Shown: positions 1 to 11,006, numbered from the stretch's first letter. The stretch is 64,000 bases of DNA from Bifidobacterium breve (GCA_945881845.1 CAMCVN010000004.1:1-64000); one strand, 5' to 3'. Numbers and translations: made by a program. The notes: a model not told the origin generated them from the letters alone.

Positions 1-1283
<1,283 letters not shown>

Positions 1284-1289
1284 CGGCTA

Positions 1290-2288
<999 letters not shown>

Positions 2289-2367
2289 TTAGAGGCAATC
2301 CTTCGGGTCGATTGACCGACCTAGGCTATCTGAGCAGCGCCGCTGCCCGCTTTGCGATCCCGCACGC

Positions 2368-3279
2368 TTAAAGGTCGATGTCGCGGTGAACGACGTCTAC
2401 GGTCAGCCCATCGCCGCCGGAGTAGCGGCGACTCAAGCCTTCGGCGACAGTAACCGAGCGGTGGTGCCCGCCGGTGCAGCCGATCGCGATCGTCAGGTGC
2501 GACTTACCTTCGGCTACATACTGCGGCAGGAGGAAATCGAGCAACGACAAGAGGTGCTCGTAGAGCTGCTCAAGACGGCCGTCGCGGCCGACGTATTCGA
2601 CGATCGACTGATCGCGGCCGGTCAGCGGCCTGAGTTCATCAACGTAATGCGGGTTGGGTAGGAAGCGAACGTCGAAGAGCAGGTCGGCGTCACGCGCCGG
2701 GCCGTGTTTGAAACCGAAACTCTCGAATGTCACGGCGAGCTTCGCGGCGCTGCTGCGCGGGAGTAGGTCTTCAATCAGCTTGGCGCGCAGCTCGGCCGCT
2801 TTCAGCCCGGTCGAATCGACGACAAGGTCGGCGCGGGCCTTGATTGGGTTGACGAGCTTGCGTTCTGCAGCAACGCCCTGCGGCACGCTTCCCTCGGGGC
2901 TGAGCGGATGGCGCCGGCGCGTCTCTTGGTAGCGCGTCAAGAGCTCCTGGTCTGAGGCGTCGAGGAAGAGCACCCGGTAGTTGATGCTGGCCTGTGCCAG
3001 CTCGTCAAGCACGCGCGACATCTGATCGAAGTACTCACCGCCGCGGGCGTCGGAGACGACGGCAGCGCGCCGCACCTTCGAGCCTTCGTGGAGAAACACA
3101 TCAACGAGGCCACCAATCATCTCCGGCGGCAGGTTGTCGACACAGAAGTAGCCTGCGTCCTCGAAGGCTTCCATCGCGGTGGAGCGACCGGCGCCGGAGA
3201 CTCCGGTGATGATCACGAAGTCCTCGAGCGGGACTGGCTCGATGTCCGGCTGCGAGCTGGATGGAGTTTCAGCGCTCAT
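2368..3279 (-). CDS. rapZ: RapZ-type nucleotide-binding protein (YvcJ family)
   Basis: 303 aa. In gammaproteobacteria RapZ is an RNase adaptor that controls glucosamine-6-phosphate synthase; in Gram-positives the homolog YvcJ is a GTPase/ATPase of less certain role. The N-terminal P-loop GVSGAGRS is at residues 26-33, and the C-terminal domain keeps CTGGHHRSV. The first ~20 residues are a Ser/Pro/Glu-rich leader. It follows uvrC at 48 nt and precedes gap. The order uvrC-rapZ is the conserved actinobacterial one. Confidence 0.93.
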   Translation of the reverse strand: MSAETPSSSQPDIEPVPLEDFVIITGVSGAGRSTAMEAFEDAGYFCVDNLPPEMIGGLVDVFLHEGSKVRRAAVVSDARGGEYFDQMSRVLDELAQASINYRVLFLDASDQELLTRYQETRRRHPLSPEGSVPQGVAAERKLVNPIKARADLVVDSTGLKAAELRAKLIEDLLPRSSAAKLAVTFESFGFKHGPARDADLLFDVRFLPNPHYVDELRPLTGRDQSIVEYVGRDGRLEQLYEHLLSLLDFLLPQYVAEGKSHLTIAIGCTGGHHRSVTVAEGLSRRYSGGDGLTVDVVHRDIDL

Positions 3280-3327
3280 CGCCTACTGAGTATTGCGCCA
3301 CCGGCACGGTGGCCCGCAAGCGCTCGC

Positions 3328-5223
3328 TCAGTTACCGGTGCGGCGCATGTGGTGGAGCAGGTCGTTGGCGACCTTGGTCGGCAGGCCGGGGACCTGCTCA
3401 AGCTCCTCGCGGCTGGCCGCCATTACCGCTTCAGGCGAGCCAAACTGCTTGATCAACGCCTTCTTCCGTTTCGGGCCTACGCCGGGGACGCTGTCCAGCG
3501 CCGATGCCGTCATCGCGCCGTCGCGGCGCGCGCGGTGGTGGGCAATCGCGAAGCGGTGGGCCTCATCGCGAACGCGCTGCAGTAGCTGCAGGCCGGCGCT
3601 AGCGGGTTCCAACATCAGCGGCGCGTTTTGGCCCGGCTCGAAGACCTCCTCGATCCGTTTTGCCAGCGAGATCACTGCCACGCCGCGCTCGCGGAAACGG
3701 TCGAGCACTTCAAGGCCAGCCGATAGCTGGCCCTTGCCGCCGTCGATCACGATCAGGTTCGGCAGCGTCGCGAACGACTGGTTGTATGCCGGGTCGTGGG
3801 GCGACAGGTCGGCTTGGCTCTCCCAGGCATTTATTCGTCGCTCGAGCACCTCACGCATCGCCGCGAAGTCATCTGGTTGCCCGTCCTCGAGCGAGCGGAT
3901 CGTGAAGCGGCGGTAATCGGCCTTCTTCGCCGCTGCCGATTCGAAAACGACCATCGAAGCGACAGTGTGCGTACCCATCAGGTTCGAGATGTCGAAGCAT
4001 TCGATCCTCATCGGCAGCGATTCGAGTTTCAGTTCCCGCTGCAGCTCGTCAAGTGCTTCGACGCGGCGGCGGCGCGTCTGCTCGCTGCGCAGCCGCTCAT
4101 GATCGAGCGCCAGCGCAGCGTTCCGTTCGGCGAGCTCAAGGATGCGGCGCTTGGCGCCACGTTCGGCGGCGCGGATCTCGACCCCTGCCCCACGCCGCTC
4201 GGCAAGAACTTCAGCGAGCGCGCCACGTTCAGATTCGGCGAGCTGCTGCTGCACGATGATCTGCGACGGCACTCCTGGACGGCCGGAGTAGTACTGCGCA
4301 ATGAACTCGATGGCCACTTCACCACGGTCCAGCTCTCCGGGGTTATCGAGGTAGAACGACTGCCGGTCGGCCAGCACGCCGTCACGGACCTGAAACACCT
4401 GCGCGTTGGCCTCTATCCCATCGGCGGCTACGGCGATCGCGTCGAACGATCCAGCAGCTTCGTTGACGACACCCTGGCTCTCGAGCAGCGAACGTACTGC
4501 CGTCAGGCGGTTGCGCTCGGCGGCCGCGCGCTCGTACTCGTGGGCCGCGGCGGCGGCCTTCATCCGCGCTTCGAGTTGATCCTCGATCTCACGGAAGTTG
4601 CCGGAAAGAAAGGCGATCACGCCCTCGACATTCTTGCGGTAGTGCTCCTCAGTTACGTAACCAACGCATGGTGCTTCGCAACGTTCGATGTGGTAATCGA
4701 GGCACGGCGAACCGGTCCGCCTGCCTGGCTCAGGCCCGCGGCAGGAACGGATCTGGAAGACCTTCTCCAGCACTTCAACGGTGCTGCGCGCGCGGCGCGG
4801 ATTGGAATAGGGGCCGAAGTAGACGCGGCCATTGCGGCGGCGTTCGCGAGTCAAGTAGATGCGCGGGTACTGCTCGTCGGTTGAGACGGCGATGTAGGGA
4901 TAGCTCTTGTCGTCGCGCAGCCGAATGTTGAAACGAGGTTCGTGGCGCGTGATCAGCGTCTGCTCGGTCAGCAGCGCTTCGGCGTCGGAGCTGAGCAGGA
5001 TGAAGTCGATTGCCTCAACCGAGTCAACCATCCGCACGCCGCCGCGGGTAACCGGCGAGCTGAAGTGGCTGCTGACGCGCTTTCGCAGCGAGAGCGACTT
5101 TCCGACATAGATCACCTCGTCATCAGCATTCTTGAACAGGTAGACGCCGGGTCCGTCAGGAAGCGCCAAGCGCTGCTCACGCAGGCGCTGCTCGCGTTCG
5201 CTGATCTGCTTCTTCTCGGCCAC
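3328..5223 (-). CDS. uvrC: Excinuclease ABC subunit C
   Basis: 631 aa. UvrC makes the dual incisions in nucleotide excision repair together with UvrA and UvrB. An N-terminal GIY-YIG domain (GVYLFKNADDEVIYVGKS, about residues 26-43) is followed by a UVR-type helical segment near 210-240 (YERAAAERNRL), the RNase H-like endonuclease domain with CFDISNLMGTHTVAS, and a C-terminal helix-hairpin-helix pair (LDSVPGVGPKRKKALIKQFG; LEQVPGLPTKVA). The start is GTG at 5223. A TATCCT hexamer lies exactly 7 nt upstream, which suggests a leaderless mRNA. It is divergent from the molybdopterin oxidoreductase gene. Confidence 0.96.
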   Translation of the reverse strand: MAEKKQISEREQRLREQRLALPDGPGVYLFKNADDEVIYVGKSLSLRKRVSSHFSSPVTRGGVRMVDSVEAIDFILLSSDAEALLTEQTLITRHEPRFNIRLRDDKSYPYIAVSTDEQYPRIYLTRERRRNGRVYFGPYSNPRRARSTVEVLEKVFQIRSCRGPEPGRRTGSPCLDYHIERCEAPCVGYVTEEHYRKNVEGVIAFLSGNFREIEDQLEARMKAAAAAHEYERAAAERNRLTAVRSLLESQGVVNEAAGSFDAIAVAADGIEANAQVFQVRDGVLADRQSFYLDNPGELDRGEVAIEFIAQYYSGRPGVPSQIIVQQQLAESERGALAEVLAERRGAGVEIRAAERGAKRRILELAERNAALALDHERLRSEQTRRRRVEALDELQRELKLESLPMRIECFDISNLMGTHTVASMVVFESAAAKKADYRRFTIRSLEDGQPDDFAAMREVLERRINAWESQADLSPHDPAYNQSFATLPNLIVIDGGKGQLSAGLEVLDRFRERGVAVISLAKRIEEVFEPGQNAPLMLEPASAGLQLLQRVRDEAHRFAIAHHRARRDGAMTASALDSVPGVGPKRKKALIKQFGSPEAVMAASREELEQVPGLPTKVANDLLHHMRRTGN

Positions 5224-5264
5224 TTAGGTGAGGATAAGAGCGCCGACGCGTATAGGCTTAGAAG
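5224..5264. promoter_or_regulatory. Divergent leaderless promoters of uvrC and the molybdopterin oxidoreductase gene
   Basis: The 41-nt spacer holds two outward-facing -10 hexamers. On the minus strand TATCCT is separated by 7 nt from the GTG of uvrC. On the plus strand TAGGCT (5253-5258) is separated by 6 nt from the ATG at 5265. With a start site about 7 nt after the -10, both mRNAs would begin at or next to the start codon. No convincing Shine-Dalgarno is seen for either gene. Confidence 0.6.
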
Positions 5265-7514
5265 ATGGCAACGACGGCTTTGCGCACCTGCCCACTCTGC
5301 GAAGCGACTTGTGGCCTTGAGCTGACGATCGAGGAAGGCAAAGTGACGAAGGTTCGCGGCGACAAGGACGACGTCCTCAGCCACGGCTTCATCTGCCCGA
5401 AGGGCGCCAACATTGGCGCGCTCCATGACGATCCAGACCGCCTGCGCACGCCGATGATGCGCGGCGCCGATGGCGAACTTGCGCCCTGCAGCTGGGACGA
5501 AGCCTTCGCCTTCATCGACGAGCGCTTCAAGGCGATCGATGCCGAACACGGCCGCCAAGCCTTCGCTGCCTACCTCGGAAACCCGACCGCCCATTCGCTG
5601 AGCGGGCTGATGTACATCCGGCCGATGCTGAAGGCGATCGGCACGCGCAACATCTTCTCCGCCAGCAGCGTCGACCAGGCTCCGAAACAGGTTGCCTGCG
5701 GCCTGATGTTCGGTAGCTCCCTGAGCATCTCTATTCCCGACATCGACCGAACCGACTACCTGCTGATTCTCGGCGCCGACCCGCTCGTCTCTAACGGTTC
5801 GATGATGACGGCGCCCGATTTCCGCGGCCGGATGAAGAAGATCGGCGAGCGCGGCGGCAAGGTCGTCGTGATCGACCCGCGCCGCTCGCGCACCGCCGAG
5901 GCCGCCGACGAGCACCACTTCATCCGTCCCGGCGGCGACGCGATGCTCTGCTTCGCGATCGTCAACGCGCTCTTCGACGAAGGGTTGGTTGCGCCCGGAG
6001 AGCACCTCGACGGCCTGCTGAACGGGATCGAGCAGGTTGAGGAGGCGGCGCAGCCGTTCACGCCCGAGGCCGTCGCGACAAGCTGCGGGATTGAAGCCGA
6101 GACGATCCGGCGCATCGCGCGCGAATTGGCGGCCGCGCCGAGCGCTGCCGTGTATGGCCGAATTGGAACGACAACGCAGCCGTTCGGCACCGTCACGAGC
6201 TGGCTGATCGACGTGATCAACACGCTGACCGGCAACCTCGACCGCCCCGGCGGCGTGATGTTCACCAAACCACCGGCCGGTTCGCCGAACACGCAGGGAG
6301 AGCCGGGCAGCGGCCGCGGCATGAAGATCCATCGCTGGGCGACGCGCACCAAAGGCCGCGGTGAAGTGCTTGGCGAGCTTCCCGTCAACTGCCTCGCAGA
6401 GGAGATCGAAACCCCCGGTGAAGGCCAGATCCGTTCGCTGATCACGATCGGCGGCAACCCGGTGCTATCAACCCCGAACGGTGACCGCCTTGCGAAGGCG
6501 CTCGGCACGCTTGACCTGATGATCAGCATCGACATCTACCGCAACGAAACCTCGCGCCACGCTGATGTGATTCTCCCCGCGCTTTCAGCGCTTGAGCGTT
6601 CGCACTTCGATCTGGTTTTCACGGTCTTCGCGATCCGAAACTTCGCCAACTATTCGCCTCCCGTCTTTGAGCAGCCTGAAACGATGCTCGACGAATGGGA
6701 GATCTTGCTGCGACTGACGGGAATCGCCAGCGGCGCCGGCGCCGACGCCGCGATCGGGCCGATCGACGACTTCTTCGCGCTTGAGCTGGCGAGCCGCGAA
6801 ACTCGCAGTGAAACGTCCCCCGTCTCCGGCCGCGAGCCAGCCGAACTGGTCGCCGCCGCTGGCGACCGCGTCGGCCCCGAACGACTGCTCGACATCATGC
6901 TCCGCTGCGGCCCCTACGGCGACGGCTTTGGCGCCAACCCCGACGGCCTCACGCTGGACAAGCTAGAGGCCAGCCCGCACGGGATTGATTTTGGCCCGCT
7001 TGAGCCGCGGATCCCGGAGGCGCTGCGCACCACCAGCGGCCTCGTCGAATTGGCGCCGGAACCGATCATCGCCGACGTCGCAAGACTGCGTGCCGAACTG
7101 GAAAGCGGTCCGACCAACGGCAACGGTCTACTGCTGATCGGCCGGCGCCAGCTGCGCTCAAACAACTCCTGGATGCACAACGTCCCCAAGCTCGTCTCCG
7201 GCCCCGAGGGCTGCACGGTGCTCGTCAACCCTGATGACGCTGAGCGCTGCGGCGTAGCCGACGGGCAGCGCGCCGTGCTCAGCTCAAAGCGCGGCTCGAT
7301 CGAGCTGACCGCCGTTCATAGCGAGGCGATGATGCCCGGCGTCGTTTCGGTGCCACACGGCTGGGGCCACGATGGTGAGGAGACAGAAATGAACGTCGCC
7401 AGCGCGCACGCCGGCGCCAACGTAAACCTGCTCGGCGACACCGAACGCGTCGACGAGATCTCCGGTACAGCGGTACTCAACGGAATCCCCGTCGAGCTCG
7501 CCGCCGCCGGTTAG
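5265..7514 (+). CDS. Molybdopterin-dependent oxidoreductase (MopB / formate dehydrogenase alpha-like)
   Basis: 749 aa, cytoplasmic (no Tat signal). The N-terminal [4Fe-4S] motif is C9-x2-C12-x3-C16-x27-C44. Molybdopterin domains follow (DYLLILGADPLVSNGS, IDPRRSRTAEAAD, TIGGNPVLSTPNGD), and a C-terminal dinucleotide-binding domain begins near RRQLRSNNSWMHN. It belongs to the DMSO reductase superfamily. Near residues 134-150, where these enzymes carry the Mo/W ligand, the sequence is SSVDQAPKQVACG: no selenocysteine, and the only Cys (145) seems displaced from the usual position. No electron-transfer partner, FdhD or cofactor gene is adjacent, so the substrate cannot be inferred. Confidence 0.85.
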   Translation: MATTALRTCPLCEATCGLELTIEEGKVTKVRGDKDDVLSHGFICPKGANIGALHDDPDRLRTPMMRGADGELAPCSWDEAFAFIDERFKAIDAEHGRQAFAAYLGNPTAHSLSGLMYIRPMLKAIGTRNIFSASSVDQAPKQVACGLMFGSSLSISIPDIDRTDYLLILGADPLVSNGSMMTAPDFRGRMKKIGERGGKVVVIDPRRSRTAEAADEHHFIRPGGDAMLCFAIVNALFDEGLVAPGEHLDGLLNGIEQVEEAAQPFTPEAVATSCGIEAETIRRIARELAAAPSAAVYGRIGTTTQPFGTVTSWLIDVINTLTGNLDRPGGVMFTKPPAGSPNTQGEPGSGRGMKIHRWATRTKGRGEVLGELPVNCLAEEIETPGEGQIRSLITIGGNPVLSTPNGDRLAKALGTLDLMISIDIYRNETSRHADVILPALSALERSHFDLVFTVFAIRNFANYSPPVFEQPETMLDEWEILLRLTGIASGAGADAAIGPIDDFFALELASRETRSETSPVSGREPAELVAAAGDRVGPERLLDIMLRCGPYGDGFGANPDGLTLDKLEASPHGIDFGPLEPRIPEALRTTSGLVELAPEPIIADVARLRAELESGPTNGNGLLLIGRRQLRSNNSWMHNVPKLVSGPEGCTVLVNPDDAERCGVADGQRAVLSSKRGSIELTAVHSEAMMPGVVSVPHGWGHDGEETEMNVASAHAGANVNLLGDTERVDEISGTAVLNGIPVELAAAG

Positions 7515-7538
7515 CAACGGAGCGCCAGCAAGCTCCGG

Positions 7539-9584
7539 TCAGTAAGGCCAGATCGAAAGACGACATGCCTGCTTGAGCGGGCAGACGTCGGTGAAGCGGC
7601 CATTGAAGAAGTCCGCTGCCTGCTGGCCGCGAGAGATGTCAAAGAGGCCGTGGGGATCCTGGCCCGCACGCGGAGGCGTGTTTGTCAGCGGCGGCACGTT
7701 GGTGCCAATTGTCGCCCCTTCAAACTGGCGGATCGGGCCGCTGTCGAAGATCACAAGCCGCGAATCGCTGCTCTTGCCTTTACTGCGGATCCCCCAGAAC
7801 GGCACCTTGTCGAAGCTGCGGCCGCTGCTGTAGACAGGCCTGCGACCTACGGCGCCAACCGTCCGCGCGAGGTTCTCTGCCGCCACCTGAGGAACCTGGT
7901 GGTCGCCGACGACGGCCTCCAAGAGCACTTGGTGCGATGGAGTTCCCGGGAGGGGATCATCGGTTGCGTGCAGCGCGTAGCCATTGCCTTCGCCTCTGTC
8001 CCATAGGTTCTGAACCGCGCCGAGGATCAAGAGCCGCTTGAGCCGGTTCGGGTAAGAGGGAGCGAAGAAGCCGTCGGAGTACTCGTCAAAGTCAACGCTG
8101 CGCGGGAGCAGGAGCGAGTAGTTCATGCCAGGCACACCAAGAACTGCGCGCGTGAAGTCGGGCGCAAGGGCAGTGATCGCAGGCCCAAGAATGCCTCCCT
8201 GACTGTTGCCGTTGAAGGCCAGCTTCGAGCGGTCGATCAAGGTTCGACCTGAGGCTCCCGGGATCGAACGCAGCGATGGGTGCGAGGCGAGCCCTTCCGC
8301 GTGGATCATCAAACGTCCGAGCATCAGCCCGTTCAGAAGCCCCTGCTGAAGACGGTCCGGGAAAGAGGCGAAGAGCGACATGTCGCCGAGCAGCCTGATC
8401 GCGTTGAGGGCGTCACCGCCAGCCATTCCGATCTCATCGGTGCCGCAGAAGAGAATCCCGTGCTTGTTGCCGAAGAACTGATTCTTCTCGCCCAGAGCTT
8501 CGCGTGACGACCCGAGCAGACCATGGCCGTAGATGACCGGTCGAGCCGGCTTATCGAGGGCGCTGCGAGGGATACCGCAGACGAACTTTGCCTTCATCGT
8601 CCCTTGCTGTTTCGGAATCCAGTTGAACTTGCCCGCCTTGCGTGGCTGGTAGCGGAAGGTTCCTCCTGGCGCGCAGTCCGGCGTGCTCAGGTAGCAGGGA
8701 ACGGTCATCGTTCCTTCTAGCTGGCGCAGCTGCAGCGGGTTCTGCTGCTCGGTGAAATTGATCGTCTTGTCGATCTGGAACTTGGGCGAGCGGCCGGCGA
8801 CCTTTTGATCGGCAAGGTTCTTGTCCCCGAGAGCAGCGAAGCTGGCATTGCGCATCGCGAGCGCTCGCTCGGTCAGGTTTGTCTCGCTGACAACCGTGAA
8901 GTCCCAAGCTAGATAGAGCGTTGAACGCTTAATGCCGATCCGTCCAAGGAGGTCAAAATCAGGCTTCATTCGGCGCGCACGAACCGCCAGCGCCCCGCTT
9001 GCTTTGCTGTCTCGCACCGACGCGAATGCCGCGCCGGCCCGGATTGTGGCGCCCGATCCGTTCTTCAAGTTGCGCAGCGCGACGATGTAGCGACGCCCTT
9101 CCGGCAGGTTGCGCGCCGGCCGAATCATCACGAGGTAGCTCCCGTCGGCCTCGTTATCGGGATTTGCGTCGAGTTCGACCCAGATTGGCTGACGCTTGCC
9201 GGTCTTAGCGTCAACGAGAACGATCGGCGCATTGGTGGCGCTGTAGCTGCCGATGTCGGTGATTGGGGTTGCGCCGCTGCGCTGGAGGCTAATCCCATCA
9301 ACGTAAGTCATGATCGCCGCGCCGGGGCTAAAGCCGTCGTTGTTGTTTAGGTCAGGCGTAAAAGACGAAACCCCGCCGACGTTCTTCGGGAAGAGAGCAG
9401 CGTTGAAGTTGAGCCTCAAGCCGGTCGCCGAACCACGCTGAGGGGTCGTGAAGTGGTTGCTGGGGAACGGCAGCAGGCAGTCGCGCGCGTCGAACGGTTC
9501 GCAGCTCGCCTTCGCGCTGGCGACGCCGCTAAGCGCCATGAGGCTGCAGGCGGCAAGCGCAAGTGTTGCGACTAGCTTGTTCAA
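7539..9584 (-). CDS. Secreted esterase/lipase-like protein, Pla-1/cef-type architecture (paralog of the gene at 56488)
   Basis: 681 aa with a signal peptide (cleavage probably near residue 24, VASA/KA). The N-terminus carries FDARDCLLPFPSNHF, resembling the DP-x-IPFPND signature of Pla-1/cef extracellular lipases. An alpha/beta-hydrolase core follows: oxyanion-type GHGLLGS (353-359) and nucleophile elbow G-N-S461-Q-G. Asp and His of a triad are likely (for example VVGDHQVP) but not assigned. It starts with TTG at 9584, with AGGGGGAG just upstream. It is convergent with the molybdoenzyme gene and clearly homologous to the 698-aa protein at 56488-58584. Substrate unknown. Confidence 0.72.
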   Translation of the reverse strand: MNKLVATLALAACSLMALSGVASAKASCEPFDARDCLLPFPSNHFTTPQRGSATGLRLNFNAALFPKNVGGVSSFTPDLNNNDGFSPGAAIMTYVDGISLQRSGATPITDIGSYSATNAPIVLVDAKTGKRQPIWVELDANPDNEADGSYLVMIRPARNLPEGRRYIVALRNLKNGSGATIRAGAAFASVRDSKASGALAVRARRMKPDFDLLGRIGIKRSTLYLAWDFTVVSETNLTERALAMRNASFAALGDKNLADQKVAGRSPKFQIDKTINFTEQQNPLQLRQLEGTMTVPCYLSTPDCAPGGTFRYQPRKAGKFNWIPKQQGTMKAKFVCGIPRSALDKPARPVIYGHGLLGSSREALGEKNQFFGNKHGILFCGTDEIGMAGGDALNAIRLLGDMSLFASFPDRLQQGLLNGLMLGRLMIHAEGLASHPSLRSIPGASGRTLIDRSKLAFNGNSQGGILGPAITALAPDFTRAVLGVPGMNYSLLLPRSVDFDEYSDGFFAPSYPNRLKRLLILGAVQNLWDRGEGNGYALHATDDPLPGTPSHQVLLEAVVGDHQVPQVAAENLARTVGAVGRRPVYSSGRSFDKVPFWGIRSKGKSSDSRLVIFDSGPIRQFEGATIGTNVPPLTNTPPRAGQDPHGLFDISRGQQAADFFNGRFTDVCPLKQACRLSIWPY

Positions 9585-9701
9585 GACTCCCCCTTTGCGC
9601 CTGCTCCACAGGCGACGTTTTAACCCTCCGGCGGGAAGCTACCACGCGGCGGCGCTGGCTCGCGCCAGCTCAGGTCCGTGCTGAAAGGCCGGCGCGGCGC
9701 G

Positions 9702-10115
9702 CTAGGCGGGGCCGAACTTGGCCATCGTCTCGCGGATCGGATCAGGGATCGGCGTCTTCTCCCAAGTCTCGATGTCAACGAAGACGTAACGAAGCTCAGC
9801 AGTTACCAGCGCCTCTCCATCTAGGGAGATCAGCGATGAGACTTCCATCGACGTATTGCCGAGCCGCTCGACCGTGATTGAGACCTCAATCTCATCATCA
9901 AAGCGAGCCGGAGCAAAGAACTTCAGATTCGCCTCCGCCACGACGACGTCGACCGCATTGCTCTCCATCACCGCAGCGTAGGAGTCGTCAAAGTGCTGTC
10001 GGTAGAGATCGGTGATCGCAATGTCGATGTAGGTCAGATAGTTGGCGTTGAAGGCGACGCGCTGCGGGTCGCACTCGTTGAACCGCACGCGCAGGTTGTA
10101 GGTGAAGGAGGGCAT
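9702..10115 (-). CDS. Acyl-CoA thioesterase, hot-dog fold (YbgC/FadM-like)
   Basis: 137 aa, typical for the 4-hydroxybenzoyl-CoA thioesterase group. The motif RVRFNECDPQRVAFNANYLTY near residues 9-29 corresponds to the family's D-x2-G/R-H-V-x-Y-x-Y active-site segment, with D16 the likely catalytic acid. It presumably hydrolyses a fatty or aromatic acyl-CoA in the cytoplasm. It stands alone between the esterase-like gene and the SipW module and gives no operon clue to its substrate. Confidence 0.85.
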   Translation of the reverse strand: MPSFTYNLRVRFNECDPQRVAFNANYLTYIDIAITDLYRQHFDDSYAAVMESNAVDVVVAEANLKFFAPARFDDEIEVSITVERLGNTSMEVSSLISLDGEALVTAELRYVFVDIETWEKTPIPDPIRETMAKFGPA

Positions 10116-10146
10116 TCAGCTAGAGAGTCTGCCGAAGCCGGCCAGC

Positions 10147-10190
10147 GAGTGCGCAGCGCGTACGCAGCACGTACGCAGCGCGTGCGTTGT
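10147..10190. repeat. 11-bp tandem repeat, about four units
   Basis: Four consecutive 11-mers: GAGTGCGCAGC, GCGTACGCAGC, ACGTACGCAGC and GCGTGCGTTGT (the last diverged). The consensus GCGTACGCAGC contains the palindrome GCGTACGC. It lies 32 nt upstream of the thioesterase start codon. An 11-bp period would place the units on one face of the helix, so it could be a regulator site or a simple slippage repeat. Confidence 0.55.
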
Positions 10191-10357
10191 CTCGCACCGA
10201 ACGGGCGGGGAAGAACGCTGAGCCACCCCGCCTAACTACGCATCGTGACGTGGCCAAACCGTGAAATGCAGCGGCAACGAACGTCTGATTTGTGCGCCAA
10301 TCAACCGAGATCCAGGGTCTGAGGACTGCGAGTGTTTCTCGAAACCAATTACGTCTA

Positions 10358-10387
10358 TATGACGGCGACCGGCGTCGGTATGACGGC
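10358..10387 (+). promoter_or_regulatory. Direct repeat TATGACGGC x2 upstream of the SipW module
   Basis: TATGACGGC occurs at 10358-10366 and 10379-10387, 21 bp (two helical turns) apart, 29 nt before the TasA-like start codon at the nearest. The spacing suits a dimeric or tandemly bound regulator. No regulator gene is adjacent, so the assignment is inference. Confidence 0.35.
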
Positions 10388-10415
10388 AGTCGATCAGATA
10401 AGGAGAAGTTCGTAA

Positions 10416-11006
10416 ATGCACTCGATTAGCCGCAAGATTCTTACAACTACAGCGATACTCGGAGTCTTCGGCGCTATCGCCGGGGCCGGCGTGTTCGCGC
10501 TCTTCACCAGTCAAACTGAGAACACGGCAAATGCCGTTACGGCCGGTACCGTTGCCATCTCGGACAACGACGCCGGCAGCTCGATGTACACGCTGCCGGA
10601 CGCCAAGCCGTCCGACACGAAAGTCTCCTGCATCCGAGTGAATTACACCGGAACGCTCGACGCTGACGTCAAGCTCTACATCGGCGAAACGATCGGCGCA
10701 CTCGGCCCGTACGTGAAGCTGAAGATTGAGTCGGGGACGCAGAGCTCACCAACGTTCCCAAGCTGCACTGGGTTTGTGCCCGACGCGACAGCAATCTATG
10801 ACGGCACTCTCAGCGCGTTCGCTACGGCGCACTCGTCGTACACAAACGGACTGGCCGACAACCCGGGCACTGTTGCGACCAAGTGGGCAACCAGCGACGC
10901 GGTTATCTACCGGGTTACGGCAACGCTCGATCCCGCTACACCGGACGCCCAGCAGGCAGGTATCACCAACGCGCACAAGTTCACCTGGGCGGCGAAGAAC
11001 CAGTAG
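10416..11006 (+). CDS. TasA/camelysin-like secreted protein with SipW-type signal peptide
   Basis: 196 aa. The N-terminus (ISRKILTTTAILG, hydrophobic stretch, then FALFTSQTENTANAVTAGTV) fits the SipW-dependent signal pattern: a long hydrophobic segment followed by F/Y-x2-F/S-T/D and an Asn-rich NxFxAG-like site. The mature part is beta-rich with the IRVNYTGTLDADVKLYI stretch seen in TasA-like proteins. In Bacillus, TasA forms biofilm fibres after SipW cleavage. It has a good Shine-Dalgarno (AAGGAG) and heads a plus-strand cluster that includes its presumptive peptidase at 11566. Family name is by signal and context, not by strong sequence identity. Confidence 0.65.
   Translation: MHSISRKILTTTAILGVFGAIAGAGVFALFTSQTENTANAVTAGTVAISDNDAGSSMYTLPDAKPSDTKVSCIRVNYTGTLDADVKLYIGETIGALGPYVKLKIESGTQSSPTFPSCTGFVPDATAIYDGTLSAFATAHSSYTNGLADNPGTVATKWATSDAVIYRVTATLDPATPDAQQAGITNAHKFTWAAKNQ

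Larger units (their letters stand above)
10116..10415. other. 300-nt intergenic region between the thioesterase gene and the SipW module
   Basis: No coding sequence is supported here; a 92-codon antisense frame across the region has no recognisable product. It contains an 11-bp tandem repeat (10147-10190), a pair of TATGACGGC direct repeats 21 bp apart (10358 and 10379), and the Shine-Dalgarno of the TasA-like gene (AAGGAG around 10401-10406). The SipW module promoter must lie in the right half. Confidence 0.6.

Noticed and set aside
3796-4884. 362-codon plus-strand open frame opposite uvrC
   Set aside because: Antisense shadow; uvrC has full domain support.
5112-6332. Long minus-strand open frame (406 codons) opposite the molybdoenzyme gene
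   Set aside because: Antisense shadow of GC-rich codons; no recognisable protein, and it overlaps both uvrC and the oxidoreductase.
10236-10514. 92-codon minus-strand open frame crossing the SipW-module promoter
   Set aside because: Overlaps the TasA-like start and its Shine-Dalgarno; composition is not protein-like.
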